Assembly (NCBI GenBank): GCA_016271365.2 | Contig: CM057456.1 | Location: forward strand, 611,263,501-611,327,500 | Source: Neoceratodus forsteri | Taxonomy: Eukaryota > Chordata > Ceratodontiformes > Ceratodontidae | Direction of reading: 5' to 3' | Length of the DNA: 64,000 nt | In this document: piece by piece, positions 29,457 through 40,702 of the stretch | Layout: every line of letters starts with the position of its first letter | How positions within the stretch are numbered: position 1 is the stretch's first letter | Translations under genes and position numbers: made by a program | The notes under the pieces: generated by a model | Database searches by the model: none | What the model was told of the DNA's origin: nothing | Seen by the model: only the letters and a program-made list of their open reading frames with translations

Positions 29457-31490
29457 CATGAGCAGGTCAGGTGACAGTAGGGAGACTTCGTATGAAAGCT
29501 GTTCAGTCAGCTGGACTGGGTCTGGTCTGCCGCCTTCTCCGGAGGGGGTGTCTGACAATGATCATTCCAATGCCTGAGGGGGCGGGCTGTCCCCTTGAAA
29601 GCATAAAAATAAACGGTTGCATTCTTGGCACCGTTCGGCCTTGAGCTTTTCTTCGGCCCATAGGTGAAAAAAGAGAAAGCATCACTCGAGGTTGCCCTCT
29701 GATATGTCTGCGCATAGATGGTCGGTTATTGGAGCTAGTTGTCGGTCTCCTCCTTCTTCGGAGCCAGCTTCTGTTTCTGGTAGCCGACGTCTTCAACATC
29801 GGAGCCCTACCCCGGCCTCTGGTAGTTCTTCAGATGAGCAGTTTCATCAGTGGGCTGCTTTTATGAAGCAGTGGGCTCGGAGGTTGGTCCATCTGCCTGG
29901 CCTGGTCACTCAGGGGCCTTCGGGCTTCTTGGGAGACCACGTAGGGTGGTTGAGCCTCCCTAGTCGCGCGGCACCATCTTCGGTGCCATCTGCTCCGCGC
30001 TTAGGTGTTTCCCCGCCTCATATGGCTGCGGCGCAGGGGGCCACACTGAAGCCTCTATCTCCTCTTCTTCCTCTCTTCTCCTCAAATCCTGTTTTTCGGA
30101 ATCTTGGGGTATTTTTGAAGCCCTTGGCATCGATGCGTCTGTCAGCGCCGTCCTCGGTGCCGTTGAGTTACTTGGCGCCATGCGCTTCGTCGGTGCCGTC
30201 CTCAGTGTCACGTGGCACTGTGGCGCCATCCGTCCTCTCGGCGCTGTGTGGCTCCTCGGTGGCATGCGCTTCGTCGGTGCTGTGCATTTCTGCAACACCG
30301 GGAGTCCTTAGGGCGTCGTCCACCTCTCCTCATTTCCATCTGATTTCCACTCCTTTCCTGTCCATACAGTCCCTCCTGGACTGTCAGGAGATGACACTGA
30401 GCCTGACCCAGACCTTAGGCTGGGTGATGAAGTGGAAGAAACAGTATCTATTCCTGCTGAAGAACCTGTGGTCGAGGACCTGTCTTTTAAGTCTCTGCTG
30501 AAAAACTTGATTTCCACTTTTTCTCTCCAAACTACAGACATCGATCCTGGTAAATTGCTAAGACTCCAGTATCTCCATGTTCTGGAGATCCCTATGGATT
30601 TGACTCCTCCGGTACAGTCATCCTTTGAGATGCTGTCTCAAATGGTATGGAGTAATCCTGCTCTCATTCCTTCGGTGGCTAAATCCATAGATAGGAAATA
30701 CTCAGCCCCCAAGGATCGACCCATTTTGGCATCCCAAGCCTGTGCAGACCCTATTGTAGTTTTGGCAGAGAATGATAAGGTCGTCCTCCCCCAAACTACT
30801 ACAGCTCGACCTATTAACAAAGAATCTTGTAAGATAGACACTTTAGGTAAGAGAGTCTTTGCTTCTTCCACCCTGGGTATGCGTATTGCCAGCTACCAGG
30901 GCTATTTCTCTCAATATGAGTATATTCTTTGGCATTCTCTCAAACAGATGGTTGAAGCTCTACCGGAATTGGATACAAAGTCAGAGCTTCTTCAAACCAT
31001 TACCAGGGGTATCGAATCCAACAACCAGCAGGTTAAAGCGTCTATGCTTTTGATACTGCTTCCAGAGCAGCGGCGGCTGGCATTTGTACCCGTCGTCATT
31101 CCTGGCTGTGCACTTCAGGTTTCACGAATGATGCACAGCAGCAGGTAATGGCGTTGCCTTTTGATGGAGTGTATCTCTTCGTCCCTCAAGTAGAACAGGC
31201 TCTAGAAGCTACACAAAAAACTAGGTCAGCCATTAAGTTGGCTCGACCTCCTCCTGTCCTCTCTCGAGGGGGTGTTAATAAACGCCAGTTCCATAACTGT
31301 CAGTCCTTTCGAGGCAAAGGCAGAGGAAGTTTTCATAAAAACCAAGCCCCTCCAGCCTCAAAAGAAAACACAACAGAAGGCACAAGGACCCAAAGCGCCC
31401 AGCGCCACCTTCTGAGTTGTTGGCCCAAGTCCCACCTCAGCTGCCCCAGGTGGACTCTTCCTCAGCGGTGGGAGGTCGTCTGACGCACTT
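29457..31490 (+). pseudogene. gag of B1, lightly broken
   Basis: Family B Gag starts MSRSGDSRETSYESCS and lacks the Cys/His module of A, C and D. A Ser-rich linker with a GGTGCC/GGCGCC-rich stretch (about 30120-30300) follows in the frame 29692-30501. The conserved block is open at 30432-31148 (238 residues): VVEDLSFKSLLKNLIS, PINKESCKIDTLGKRV, ASYQGYFSQYEYILW, then a shift. 31148-31483 carries the basic tail. Only two or three frameshifts separate it from a complete reading. Confidence 0.82.
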
Positions 31491-32462
31491 CTACAGTCAA
31501 TGGAAGTCCATAACCTCAGACAAATGGGTCCTATGGATAATCCACGAGGGATATTCACTCAATCTTGTGGAGACCCCTCCGGATCATCCCCCAAATGACA
31601 GCCCAGGCTGTCAACCCTTCAGTCAGACTTTCTCGCCTCCGAGATTCAGGGCCTTCTGAACAACAGGGCAGTAGAAGTAGTTCCGCTGCATCAACAGAAC
31701 ACAGGGTTCTACTCCCATTACTTTCTGGTTCCAAAGAAAACCGGGGGCATGCGCCCCATTTTGGACCTCAGAAAACTAAACACATTTCTGCCCAAGGAGA
31801 AATTCAAGATGATTTCACTAGGAACCTTCTTACCTTTGCTTCATCAGCACGACTGGCTAGCCTCCCTAGACATGCAGGATGCTTACCAGCACATCTCTGT
31901 TCACCCGAAGCATCACAAATTCCTAAGGTTTGTGGCTCTGGGACAGCATTATCAGTTCAGAGTCCTGCCCTTTGGGCTATCCTTGGTGCCACAAGTTTTT
32001 ACAAAGTGTTGTGCAGTTCTCACAGTGCATCTCAGAAAGATCGGAATTCAAGTGTTCCCTTATCTGGACGATTGGCTTCTGGCAAGTCCTTCCAGGCAGG
32101 GAACTCTGGATGCCATAGCCATGGCTTCAAGCTTTCTCACGTCCATGGGAGTCCTGCTAAACCTCAAAAAATCGCAGCTGCAGCCCTCCCAGAGACTCCT
32201 TTTTATAGGAACTCTTCTGGGCACCTCCTTTGCGAAGGCTTTTCTTCCAGAGGACAGGAAGAGTGATATCCTTCAGATGGCCCGTCACATCGGGGAGAGC
32301 AACTCTGTTCCAGCTCTCTCGATGCAACGGATGCTAGGTCTCATGGCATCCTCGGTGTTCACTGTACCCCTAGCACACCTTCACATAAGAACTTCTCAGT
32401 GGATGCTCAGTACTCAGTGGTCCCCAGCCACTCACCCCAGCAGTCCTTTCTCATCAAGGTGA
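31490..32462 (+). pseudogene. Reverse transcriptase of B1, core open
   Basis: A 237-residue open core (31749-32462) contains MRPILDLRKLN, SLDMQDAYQHISVHP with catalytic D41, VLPFGLS, and PYLDDWLLASPS with YLDD at 105-108, then thumb motifs (LLFIGTLLGTSFAKAFLPED, LSMQRMLGLMASSVFTVPLA). The N-terminal part (LTHFYSQWKSITSDKWVL, about 31480-31540) is in the frame 31417-31659, so one shift precedes the core. Catalytic residues are intact. This is the best-preserved RT in the window. Confidence 0.88.
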
Positions 32463-33330
32463 CAGAACCTCTAAAGAGGTCGCAAGAGAACAATCTCCTA
32501 GAAGGGTATCCCTTTGCTTCTCTGGATCATCAGATTTCCATTATCACAGATGCATGCCTGATGGGGGTTGGGGGCTCACTGTCAGGCTCTCCACACTCAA
32601 GGTATGTGGACTCAGGTCGAGTCCCAGCTTCACATAAATGTCTTAGACATGAGAGACGTCCTTTATGCGGCCCGGGCATTGAAGGACATTCTCTGTCACG
32701 AGAGCATTCTCCTTCAAACGGACAACAAAGCAGTGATGTATTACCTCAACAAACAGGGCGGCGCTCACTCTTACCCCTTATGCAGAGAAGCGATGAAAGT
32801 GTGGGAATGGTGCTTGCAGCACAAGTCTCTAATTCAAGCGGTCTACCTGCCAGGAGTACAGAATGAACAGGTGGACCGCCTCAGCAGAACAGAGACAGAT
32901 CCTCAAGAATGGTCTCTCGACTCAGCCGTAGTTAGTCAATATTCGCAGAGTGGGGAACTCCAGACCTGGACCTTTTTGCATCCCCACTCAACACAAAACT
33001 GCCTCTCTTCTGCTCCAGAAATCCAGGGCCTGGCATTTTCTGTCAGGATGCATTCAGGCTGCAGTGGACAAAACGCTTTCTATACGCCTTTCCGCCTCTT
33101 CCTCTAATTCAGAGAGTACTTCTCAAGTTCTAATCGCAAGGGGGACAAAATGATCCTCATTGCTCCCTTCTGGCCTCGACAAATGTGGTTTGCACTACTC
33201 AACAGTATGTCGGCAGCTCCGAGGAAACCACTCCCACTTCAGACGAGCCTCTTGACTCAAGGGCTTGTTGTTCATCCCAACTTGAGGTCGCTTCACCTTC
33301 AAGCTTGGCTCCTGAAGAGATAGAAGTGAA
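32463..33330 (+). pseudogene. RNase H and MT-position segment of B1
   Basis: The frame 32568-33107 (179 residues) holds the RNase H glutamate context INVLDMRDVLYAA, LLQTDNKAVMYYLNKQG with its aspartate, and VYLPGVQNEQVDRLSR. The first aspartate (IITDACLMGVGG) precedes in another frame. The MT-position segment (LFCSRNPGPGIFCQDAF and YAFPPLPLIQRVL) is out of frame at about 32990-33120. Frameshifts near 32540 and 32940. Confidence 0.8.
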
Positions 33331-34354
33331 CAGGTTCAGTGTCTCTTGCAGGGTTTCAGATATTCTTTTGACTGCGTGGAAGCCAGCCACTAGAAAAACT
33401 TACACAGCCAAATAGAAGCGTTTTTCGCTCTGGTATGCAAAATCCTTTTTAAATCCCTTTTCCTGACCACCAGATAAAATTTTGGAGTACCTCTTAGACC
33501 TCTCAAATTCATGTCTGCAATACTTAACAGTCAAAGTTCACCTTTGTGCCATTTCAGCTTATCATGAGCCGTTACTTTCCTTGTCACTAACTCAATTACC
33601 TGTGGTTAAGAGGTTTCTTTAGGGAATTCTGCATACCAGACCTCCTATAAGACGTCCAGTTGCAGCCTGGGAAATTAATCTTGTGCTAGACATGCTCACT
33701 CGAAAGCCTTTGGAACCTCTGGCTACCTGTAAGCTAAAATTTCTCACCTGGAAAACGGCCTTCCTGGTGGCCATTACCTCAGCCCGCAGGGTTTCTGAGA
33801 TACATGCCTTGGTCACAGACCCTCCATATACTGTGTTCCATAAAGACAGAGTTGTCCTTAGAACCCATCCTAAATTTTTTCCTAAGGTTGTTTCGGAGTT
33901 CCATCTAAACCAGCCTTTAGTCCTTCCCTCTTACTTTGCGGACTTCCAAAATGAATGAGAACGTTCTCTTCATTCCCTGGATGTCAAGCGACCTTTACGT
34001 TTCTATCTAGATAGAACAAAGGACTTTCGTAAAGCTCAACAACTGTTTGTTTCTTTCAGGGAGACCCGGCTGGGTCAACCTGACGCTATCCGGCGTATCT
34101 CAGCATGGCTAGTGGCATGCCTTCGCCACTGTTATTCCATAGCACAGGTTAAGCTGGAGGGCAGAGTGTACGCTCACTCTACTAGGGCGGTAGCAGCATC
34201 TCTGGCAGAAATCTGCAGCGTTCCCATTGCAGATATTTGCAATGCGGCTACCTGGAGCTCAGTGCATACTTTCATTAAACACTATGCCCTGGATATCCAT
34301 GCCAGACGACATCTGTCCTTTGGCAGAACCATCCTTAATGGACTTCTGTCCTAA
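33330..34354 (+). pseudogene. Tyrosine recombinase of B1, few lesions
   Basis: Core-binding part (RVSDILLTAWKPATRKTYTAK, ending in a stop at about 33413-33415). Arginine box ITSARRVSEIHAL in the frame 33683-33958, which ends at a stop replacing a Gly/Glu codon. Then HSTRAVAASLAEI and FIKHYALDIHARRH with the catalytic tyrosine in 34112-34354. All catalytic residues are encoded; two stops and a shift break the chain. Confidence 0.86.
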
Positions 34355-34409
34355 AACTGTGAGCTCTTGGTCTCTCCTGCCGCCCTCTCTGGGGATTATT
34401 AGCTCGGTA

Positions 34410-34920
34410 CTCTCCCATTAGTGTGAATGAGTGATGGAGACTCATGTCCAGGAAGATATGGAAATGATGTACCTACCGTAATTCTTGATCTTCTTGGACG
34501 AGTCTCCACCACTCATTCACACGCCACCCTCCATCCCCCAAGCTCACCTTTGTTGTTGGTCTTCACTCCCTCAAATCTTTAGGCTATGAAGACTTCTTTG
34601 TTGACCCTTCTTATACGGGTCTTCCGGACTATCTTATGTCTGTTTTTTTGGTTAGGCTATCCTTCTAGGTTAGTTAGGCTGCACCTCCTCGGAAAAAAAG
34701 GTACTGAGGCGGTTGGAAGGTCGACGCCGAGATATTCATTACTGCACGAACTGAGGCTGGTGGTGCTGCTCCTCGCGGCGCCGTCTCAGGCGCCGACCTT
34801 CCAACAAAAAAGTTTGCTCCCGATGGGCCCTAGTGCCTCCGGCGCTGATCCCATTAGTGTGAATGAGTGGTGGAGACTTGTCCAAGAAGATCAAGAATTA
34901 CGGTAGGTACGTAATTTCCA
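34410..34920 (+). repeat. B1 internal complementary region and right inverted repeat
   Basis: The ICR (about 34415-34523) reads GTGTGAATGAGTGATGGAGA at one side and TCTCCACCACTCATTCACAC at the other. Its two halves are the reverse complements of the left and right ends, joined at GAAGATATGGAAAT. The right ITR (34698-34920) follows about 170 bases of 3' non-coding sequence. Confidence 0.86.
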
Positions 34921-35309
34921 TTTCCTGTTTCAGGGAACACTACCAGTTCAAGGTATTGCCCTTTGGTTTATTATCTGCACCATGGGTCTTTAACAAATGT
35001 TTGCAGTAGTGGCAGCAGCCCTTCACTGGGAAGGACTAAATGTCTTTCCCTGCCTGGGCGATTGGCTGCTCAAAGCTCACTCCAAGGAGCAGCTTTGTCA
35101 TACTCTAGCACATACCAGGCAACTGTTTAATGCTGTTAGGATTATGGTCAGTGTGCCGAAGTCGGGCTGGACCCCTTGTCAGCATCTGCAGTACATAGAG
35201 ATAATCCTGGACACAACCCAGGGCTTAGTCTTCCTGCTCCAGGACAGAGCTGACCGCCTAATTGCACAGGCCCTGATGGTGTACAACAACAGGGATACCA
35301 CAGTCTGGA

Positions 35310-35505
35310 CATTTTTTTTTTTTTTAAACCAGAAGAGAGAGACACTAAGCTGAAAGCTTGTTTACAGGTGTGACCTGGGAGCACAAGGAAGTTAAGTGAT
35401 TTGCTCAGGGTCACACAGTATGCAAGTGAGGACTGTGGGATTAAAACCGAGGTCTCCAGGTTTGCAGCTCAGAGCCTTAAACCACTGTGCTATACTGCCT
35501 CAAAT
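35310..35505 (-). mobile_element. MIR/CORE-like tRNA-derived SINE in C2 RT
   Basis: On the complement, a tRNA-like head (TAGCACAGTGGTTTAAGGC with GGTTTTAATCCC as the B box) leads to a CORE-like body (GTGTGACCCTGAGCAAATCA, then CTTAACTTCC). It ends in an A-tail read as T's at 35312-35325. C2 RT similarity stops and resumes around it. The class call rests on resemblance to MIR-type SINEs from memory. Confidence 0.75.
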
Positions 35506-35524
35506 TGAGGCAGTATAGCACTGT
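35484..35524. repeat. Perfect-to-near-perfect hairpin at the SINE head
   Basis: CACTGTGCTATACTGCCTC is followed after AAATT by GAGGCAGTATAGCACTGT, giving arms of about 17 bp with a 5-base loop. The right arm is an inverted copy of the first bases of the SINE, joined back to C2. Confidence 0.85.
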
Positions 35525-36182
35525 ACTGCTGACATTCCTGAGTCTCTTAGGCCTGATAGCAGCAGCTATTGTCATGGTACCACTGGCCAGACTGCATATG
35601 AGAATCCCGCTATGGACATTGAGTCCACTGTAACAATCTAGAACAGAAGGTTCTAGTAACTTCTCCTGTTTGAAAGGTGCTTCAGTGGTGGAACGAATCC
35701 TGCCATTTGTTAAAGGGGTTTCCTTTCCTGATCTCTGGATGGGCTGGGGGGCACATTTGGGGCCCATCAGACACACAGAACATGGACCAGAGTGCAGGGC
35801 ACCCTCTAAATAAATGTCCTAGAAATGAGGGTGGTTCTGTATGATCTACAAGCCTTCCAGACCGATCTATCTACGAGACCTCTTTTGGTGCAAACAGACA
35901 CAAGTGTGATGCACTACATCAGCATGCAAAGGGGAACTCATTCCTACCCGTTATGCAGTGTGGCAATGAGTGTTTGGTACTGGGCTCTAGAACACAGTCT
36001 AGAACTGTCTGCAGTACATGTTCCAGGTGCCCAAAACATCACGGCACACAGGCTAAGCAGGTTACAGTACAGGATGCATGATTGGGAGCTGCTGATCTCA
36101 GTAGCAGAAGATCTGTTCGACAGGTGGGGTTGCCCCGAGTTGAACCTTTTTGTGTCCCCAGAAAACGCAAAATTGCCACTTC

Positions 36183-36370
36183 TAAGGACATGGATATGTT
36201 GTTCATCCACACTGTCTGGCAGGTTCCTTGCTGCTTTAAATGTTGCTGGAAGGTCTTCAAGCTGGCTCCTCCCACCCACCAGGGTGGTAAAACTCTCGGC
36301 TCCGCCCCATGATGCCAGATCTTCCTTACCGCTAGGAAGCTCAGGTTCCCTCTTTAATGCTCTGCGTATA
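36183..36370 (+). repeat. A3 left inverted repeat
   Basis: Complements about 47370-47551: blocks CCACACTGTCTGGCAGGTTC, GCTGGAAGGTCTTCAAGCTG and CCCACCCACC recur inverted there. Confidence 0.8.
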
Positions 36371-36444
36371 GACTGGATCTTAATTCTTCGCTTCGCCCAA
36401 AACTAATTCTTAAGTTTTCAAGACTTCGGTCAAATTACTCCCTC

Positions 36445-38774
36445 ATGGCTGCGATGGACAAATCGACTCCCAATTTTCGGCGGTGCCCATGTGGGCAGAA
36501 AATTTCCAGGACGGATCCGCACTCCACGTGCGTCTACTGCCTCGGCCTAGATCATGACCCTCAGGCCTGCGAGTTATGCTGTTCATTTTTGGCCAACGTC
36601 TTGGAAGACTGCACTGCCCGGTTACACCTTAGGCGTGAAGCGATACCCGCCTGTGAAGTCCAAGGAGGCCCGTTGGTCAGTGTCCGCGGCGGCTTACTTG
36701 GTTGAGCAACTTGAGCAGATGATCGCCCTCGAGGAGGAGGCGGCGGCCCAGGCCGCATCTTCATCTTCCTCGGTCGCGGTATTTATCCCACTCTCTCTGG
36801 GATCCTCTTACACAGCTTATTTTAAGGAACTTTGCCAGTCCCTCTCCATGAAGGGAGAGGGGCCATCGGGACATTCTTCTCGGTCCAAAAAGAAAGACTT
36901 GAAAGGTAAGTTTCACCGTCGGCGTTCGTGGGAGTGGGAGAGGTCCCCTTCCCCGGACAGTCGACACTCGACTTCGGTCGAGGTTGTGGCTAAGGCCACT
37001 GGCTTCACGGTGTCCCCGTCAGGTCAGCTGGCCAAGAAACCCGTCAATGCGGTTGAGATTTTTCTCGACCCATCGGACGGGCTGTCGACTGGTGAAGCCG
37101 ACAACCCTTCTTCACCGGTTCCTCCGGTGGAGACTGAGGACTTGCCTGTGCCTCCCATGCTGGAGTCCCCGATCAAGGCTTCCAAGCCGAGGGCAGAGCG
37201 GGTGTCCCCCGGCCCTTCCCAGATCTACCCTCGGAAACACCGAGGGTCTCTGTCTCGGACCTCGTCTCGGTCCAGCCGATCCCGCGACATCAGCGGTCTC
37301 GGTCTCAGCACCGAAGTAAGCAGCGGCGCCGCTCGTCCTCGTCTTCCTCCTCGGAAGAGGAGAGGCTTTGGCACAAATTGCGTCAACGCTACGAGGACCT
37401 AATGTGGCAGCAGTTACTTCTGTCCGGGAACAAGTCGAAGCCATCGCCTTCCCCGGCCATCAAGTGGCTGTCACCCGAACGGCTGAAACAACCCCTCGCT
37501 GTAGATGGGGTGCTCATGCCTGGGCCAGTTGTTCGGCCGAAACCAGCTGCCCCACTGATTGTGGTGGAACCTCCGCCTCCACAACCGAAATCGGGGGCAC
37601 CGACCAAGGACTCTCGGTTAGTTCAGGGTCTGCCCCACAGGTTGTTGGTCACCCTCTCTCCCACCGTCCTCGGCAGGTGGAGGGTGGCTCAGGCCCCAAG
37701 CAGCTCTTCGCAGACTCTTCGGAGTCCGACGACGACTCCTCCCTGTTTTCCAGGCCCCTTGACCTGGAGTACTCCGGGGTGGCAGTCGATGGATGAGAGC
37801 CCATCGTCCTTTATGGGTCTGCTTCAGCTCATCTCAGTGTCCACTAGGATGCAGCTCAAGCCCGTGTCCAGGCGGGCCAAGTATCCCCTGACGGAGATAC
37901 TGGACCGGGGGGATTCACCCACAGAGGCCTTTCCGGTGGCTGAAGCCATTGTTGGCCTAGCCTTGGAGCTTTGGCAGTGGCCGGCTTCCTGTCCTGCGCC
38001 TTCGGCCAGGATGGCCAGGAAGTAAGCGGTCCCTACCGGCTCTTTGTCCGTTTTTTTGGAGCACCCCTCCACGGAGGGGTTGGTCACTGATAGCATTTTC
38101 CAGTGTTCTGGGAATGTTAGGGATGTGGATAAGCCCCTGACAAGGAGTCCAAAAAGATGGACTATGCCGGGCGCAAGGTGTACGCTGCGTCCTCCCTTGG
38201 CCTCTGCCAGGCCAGCTCGGCCGTGCTGATGGCACACTTCTCCCATGCCCTCATGGGCTCCCTGGATGACGTAATCCCTCATCTCCCGGCCGACCTGCAG
38301 ACCACGGTCAAGCAGGTACGGGACCAGGGAAGGGTGGTGGCAGAACAGCAGCTCCAAATGGCTCTGGACATTGGAGACTCCTGTGCCAGATCAGTTGCAG
38401 CTGCAGTGGCCATGCGCCGCAGAGCATGGCTGAGGATATCCACCTTCACGACGGATACCCAGCATAAACTGGCGGCTGTCCTCTTCCTGGGGACTGACCT
38501 GTTCGGCCCTGGAGTGGAAAGCCACCTCCAGCGGATTGAAAAGTCAAATGCTATTCTGGACTTGGTCACCTCCGCCCAGAAGGACAAGTGCCGTCACCAA
38601 CAACATAAGTCCTTTAGTTCTGTGCTCAGTGCACGCCTGCCCAACGGCACCAGCATCAGGGCCAGCAGGCTCGCTTGGCACCCCAAAGCCAAGCCTGCAG
38701 CTTCTCTAACAGGAAGCAGGGAGGAAAAGGCCAGGAGGTTCCTTGGCGGTCCCTCCTCCAAGCTTGCCCAGTGA
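36445..38774 (+). pseudogene. gag of A3, broken
   Basis: Start 36445 (an alternative in-frame ATG is at 36454). The zinc module is complete: C14, C16, H26, C29, C32, H37, C42 and C45. A frameshift near 36690 moves reading to 36554-37402, an acidic and then basic Ser/Pro-rich linker with alternating-charge RSSR repeats near its end. The conserved C-terminal block is open at 38157-38774 (MDYAGRKVYAASSLGLCQAS through LGTDLFGPGV). Two or three shifts break the gene. Confidence 0.83.
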
Positions 38775-38785
38775 TGGGTTGAGGG

Positions 38786-39577
38786 GTGTGCCCCAGCCTG
38801 GTCACTCCCCTGGGCTCCCCATGGGGAGGCCAGCTCCCGCCCCTTCCTTTCCGCCTGGTCCGCTATCACCACGGACCGCTGGGTGTTGGAGGTGGTAGGA
38901 AAGGGCCTGCCCTGGAGTTCAAGCCGCCCTCTCCGAGTCTCCCCCGGGGCTACGGGTCCAAGCCTCTCTATCAGCTAGCCAAGCCGAACATCGCCCCTGC
39001 TCCTCGAAAAGAGGTAATCAGGAAGGTGGTGGATCCTCCACCAGACCCGGGTTTGTGTCCAGGTACTTCCTGGTCCCGAAACGGACCGGGGGGGCTGGCG
39101 CCCCATTCTAGACCTGCACGACCTGAACAGGTTCCTAAGGTCTTGGACCTTCAGGATGGTCACTGTGGCTCAGATAATCCCATCCTTGGAACGAGGTGTG
39201 TGGTTCTGTTCTCTGGACCTCCAGGATGCGCTTCTTTCACGTCCCAATCCGTCCTGTCCCACCAGAGATTCCTTCGCTCAGGGCAGAGGGATCCCTCACG
39301 AGTTCCGGCCATGCCTTCAGCCTTCCCCCTAGCTCCCAGGGTCTTCACCAAATGCATGGCAGTGGTGACAGCATTCCTGTGGCGCAAAAGGGTCCAGGTG
39401 TACCCCTGCCTGGACGACTGGCTGATTGCAACCTCCTCCAGAATGGAGGTGGAGCGGTCCAGAGATCTGGCCCTCCAGGTTTGCTCTCAGGTTGGCCTCC
39501 TCATAAATGAGGCCAGGTCGGAACTTGTGCCAAAGCAGGTGATACAATTCATCAGGGCAGAGCTTGACTCTCTATGA
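38786..39577 (+). pseudogene. Reverse transcriptase of A3, broken
   Basis: The frame 38786-39577 is open for 263 residues but only its second half is in the RT register: FPLAPRVFTKCMAVVTAFLW and VYPCLDDWLIATSS with CLDD (Cys replaces Tyr in YxDD, both aspartates kept). The catalytic region CSLDLQDALLS is out of register near 39210-39240, and the WRPILDLHDLN motif (about 39095-39127) lies in another frame. Small indels explain the shifts. Confidence 0.82.
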
Positions 39578-39679
39578 GCCAGAGCACGGCTCCCGGCGGA
39601 CAGGGCCGAGGTTCTTTCCTCCTTTGCCCAATCATTTCAGGTTGGGCAAGTATGCCCTGCCCAGGACTTCCTGAGCCTC

Positions 39680-40289
39680 ATGACGGCCTGCACCAGCGTG
39701 GTCCGTTGGACCCGTTGGTACATGCGTCCCCTTCAATGGGGGCTGGCCAGCCAATGGTCACAGCACTTTGATCCCCTGGATCAGCTAGTGACAGTGACCC
39801 AGGGGATGTGGAACGCTCTCCAGTGGTGGACCGTTCCAGCACATCTGCAGGAGGGCATTCCATTTGTCCGCCCCAAGCCGATGGTCTCTCTCTTCGACGA
39901 TGCCTCTCTGATGGGTTGGGATGCCCATCTGGGGGAGCACAGAGCGCACGGCCTCTGGTCCCCTCGGGAGTCCCGATGCCACATCAACCTGCTGGAGCTT
40001 GAGAGTTCGTCTAGCCCTCACCGCCTTCGCTCCGTTTCTACGGGGTCAAGTGGTTCAGGTCCAGACGGACAATACCACGACCATGTACTACCTAAACCAC
40101 CAGGGTGGGATGCGCTCCATGCCTCTGTGCAGGGAAGCTCTCCACATTTGATCTCTCGTTCGCAGCCTGGAGGCGGATCTCCTTGCCATCCATGTGGCAG
40201 GAGCCTTCAACATTCTGGCCGATGCCCTAAGCCGGATAGGGGCTGCGTCCCACGAGTGGTCTTTCCTGCTGGAGGTAGTATAAGATCTG
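39680..40289 (+). pseudogene. RNase H of A3, interrupted by B2
   Basis: Motifs: FDDASLMGWDAHL (about 39895-39933) with the first aspartate, HINLLEL (about 39980-40000), QTDNTTTMYYL (about 40062-40094) in the frame 39921-40151, and AGAFNILADALSRIG (about 40198-40242) with the last aspartate. B2 begins at 40290, right after GTAGTATAAGATCTG. The domain is complete in motif content but frameshifted twice. Confidence 0.82.
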
Positions 40290-40702
40290 ATCTTCCTGGA
40301 CATAAGTCTCCACCACTCATTCACACTAGTGGGATTAGGGCCGGAGGCACTAGGACCCATCGGGAGCAAACTTTTTTGCTGGAGAGTCGGTGCGAGAGAC
40401 GGCGCCACGAGACACGGTGCCGCGAGCTGCGGCTCGAGCGGTAACGACCTTCTCGGCGCCGACCCTCCAACCGCCTCAGTTCCTTTTTTCCCGCCGTCGA
40501 GTGCGCTTCAGTATACAACGTCGCTCGTCTGTCGGGAGTCAAACTTCAAACTAGCGCTTAGTTTTCAGTTTGTTTTTTTGTAACATTATCACGATAGTAG
40601 TATCGCTTCATTTTATTCTATTTAAAAAAAAAAAAAAAAAATTTCTAATATCTTAAATTTAACTTACTTGAAGAAGTCTCGGCCTACTGGACGGAGTCGA
40701 CC

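Larger units (their letters stand above)
29099..34920 (+). mobile_element. DIRS-type retrotransposon B1, structurally complete
   Basis: Full-length family B element (5.8 kb) inside the C2 reverse transcriptase. The left ITR starts ATCTTCCTGGACATAAG and the right ITR ends ACGGTAGGTACGTAATTTCC. Order: gag 29457-31490, RT to 32462, RH/MT to 33330, YR to 34354, ICR at about 34415-34523. The RT core is open. The other genes carry a few frameshifts. Confidence 0.92.
28640..35640 (+). pseudogene. Reverse transcriptase of C2, split by B1
   Basis: The RT N-terminal part lies at about 28640-29098, with RPILELRDLNFFIQC near 28920-28965 and MQDS/LHIWI near 29040-29075. It is cut between KYRK and the following EHYQFKVLPFGLLSAPWVF, now at 34935-34990. 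The active-site box is CLGD (about 35056-35067) in place of YLDD, so the first aspartate is lost. The frame 34997-35353 runs to a minus-strand SINE at 35310, after which the C-terminal RT piece resumes at about 35525. Confidence 0.82.
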
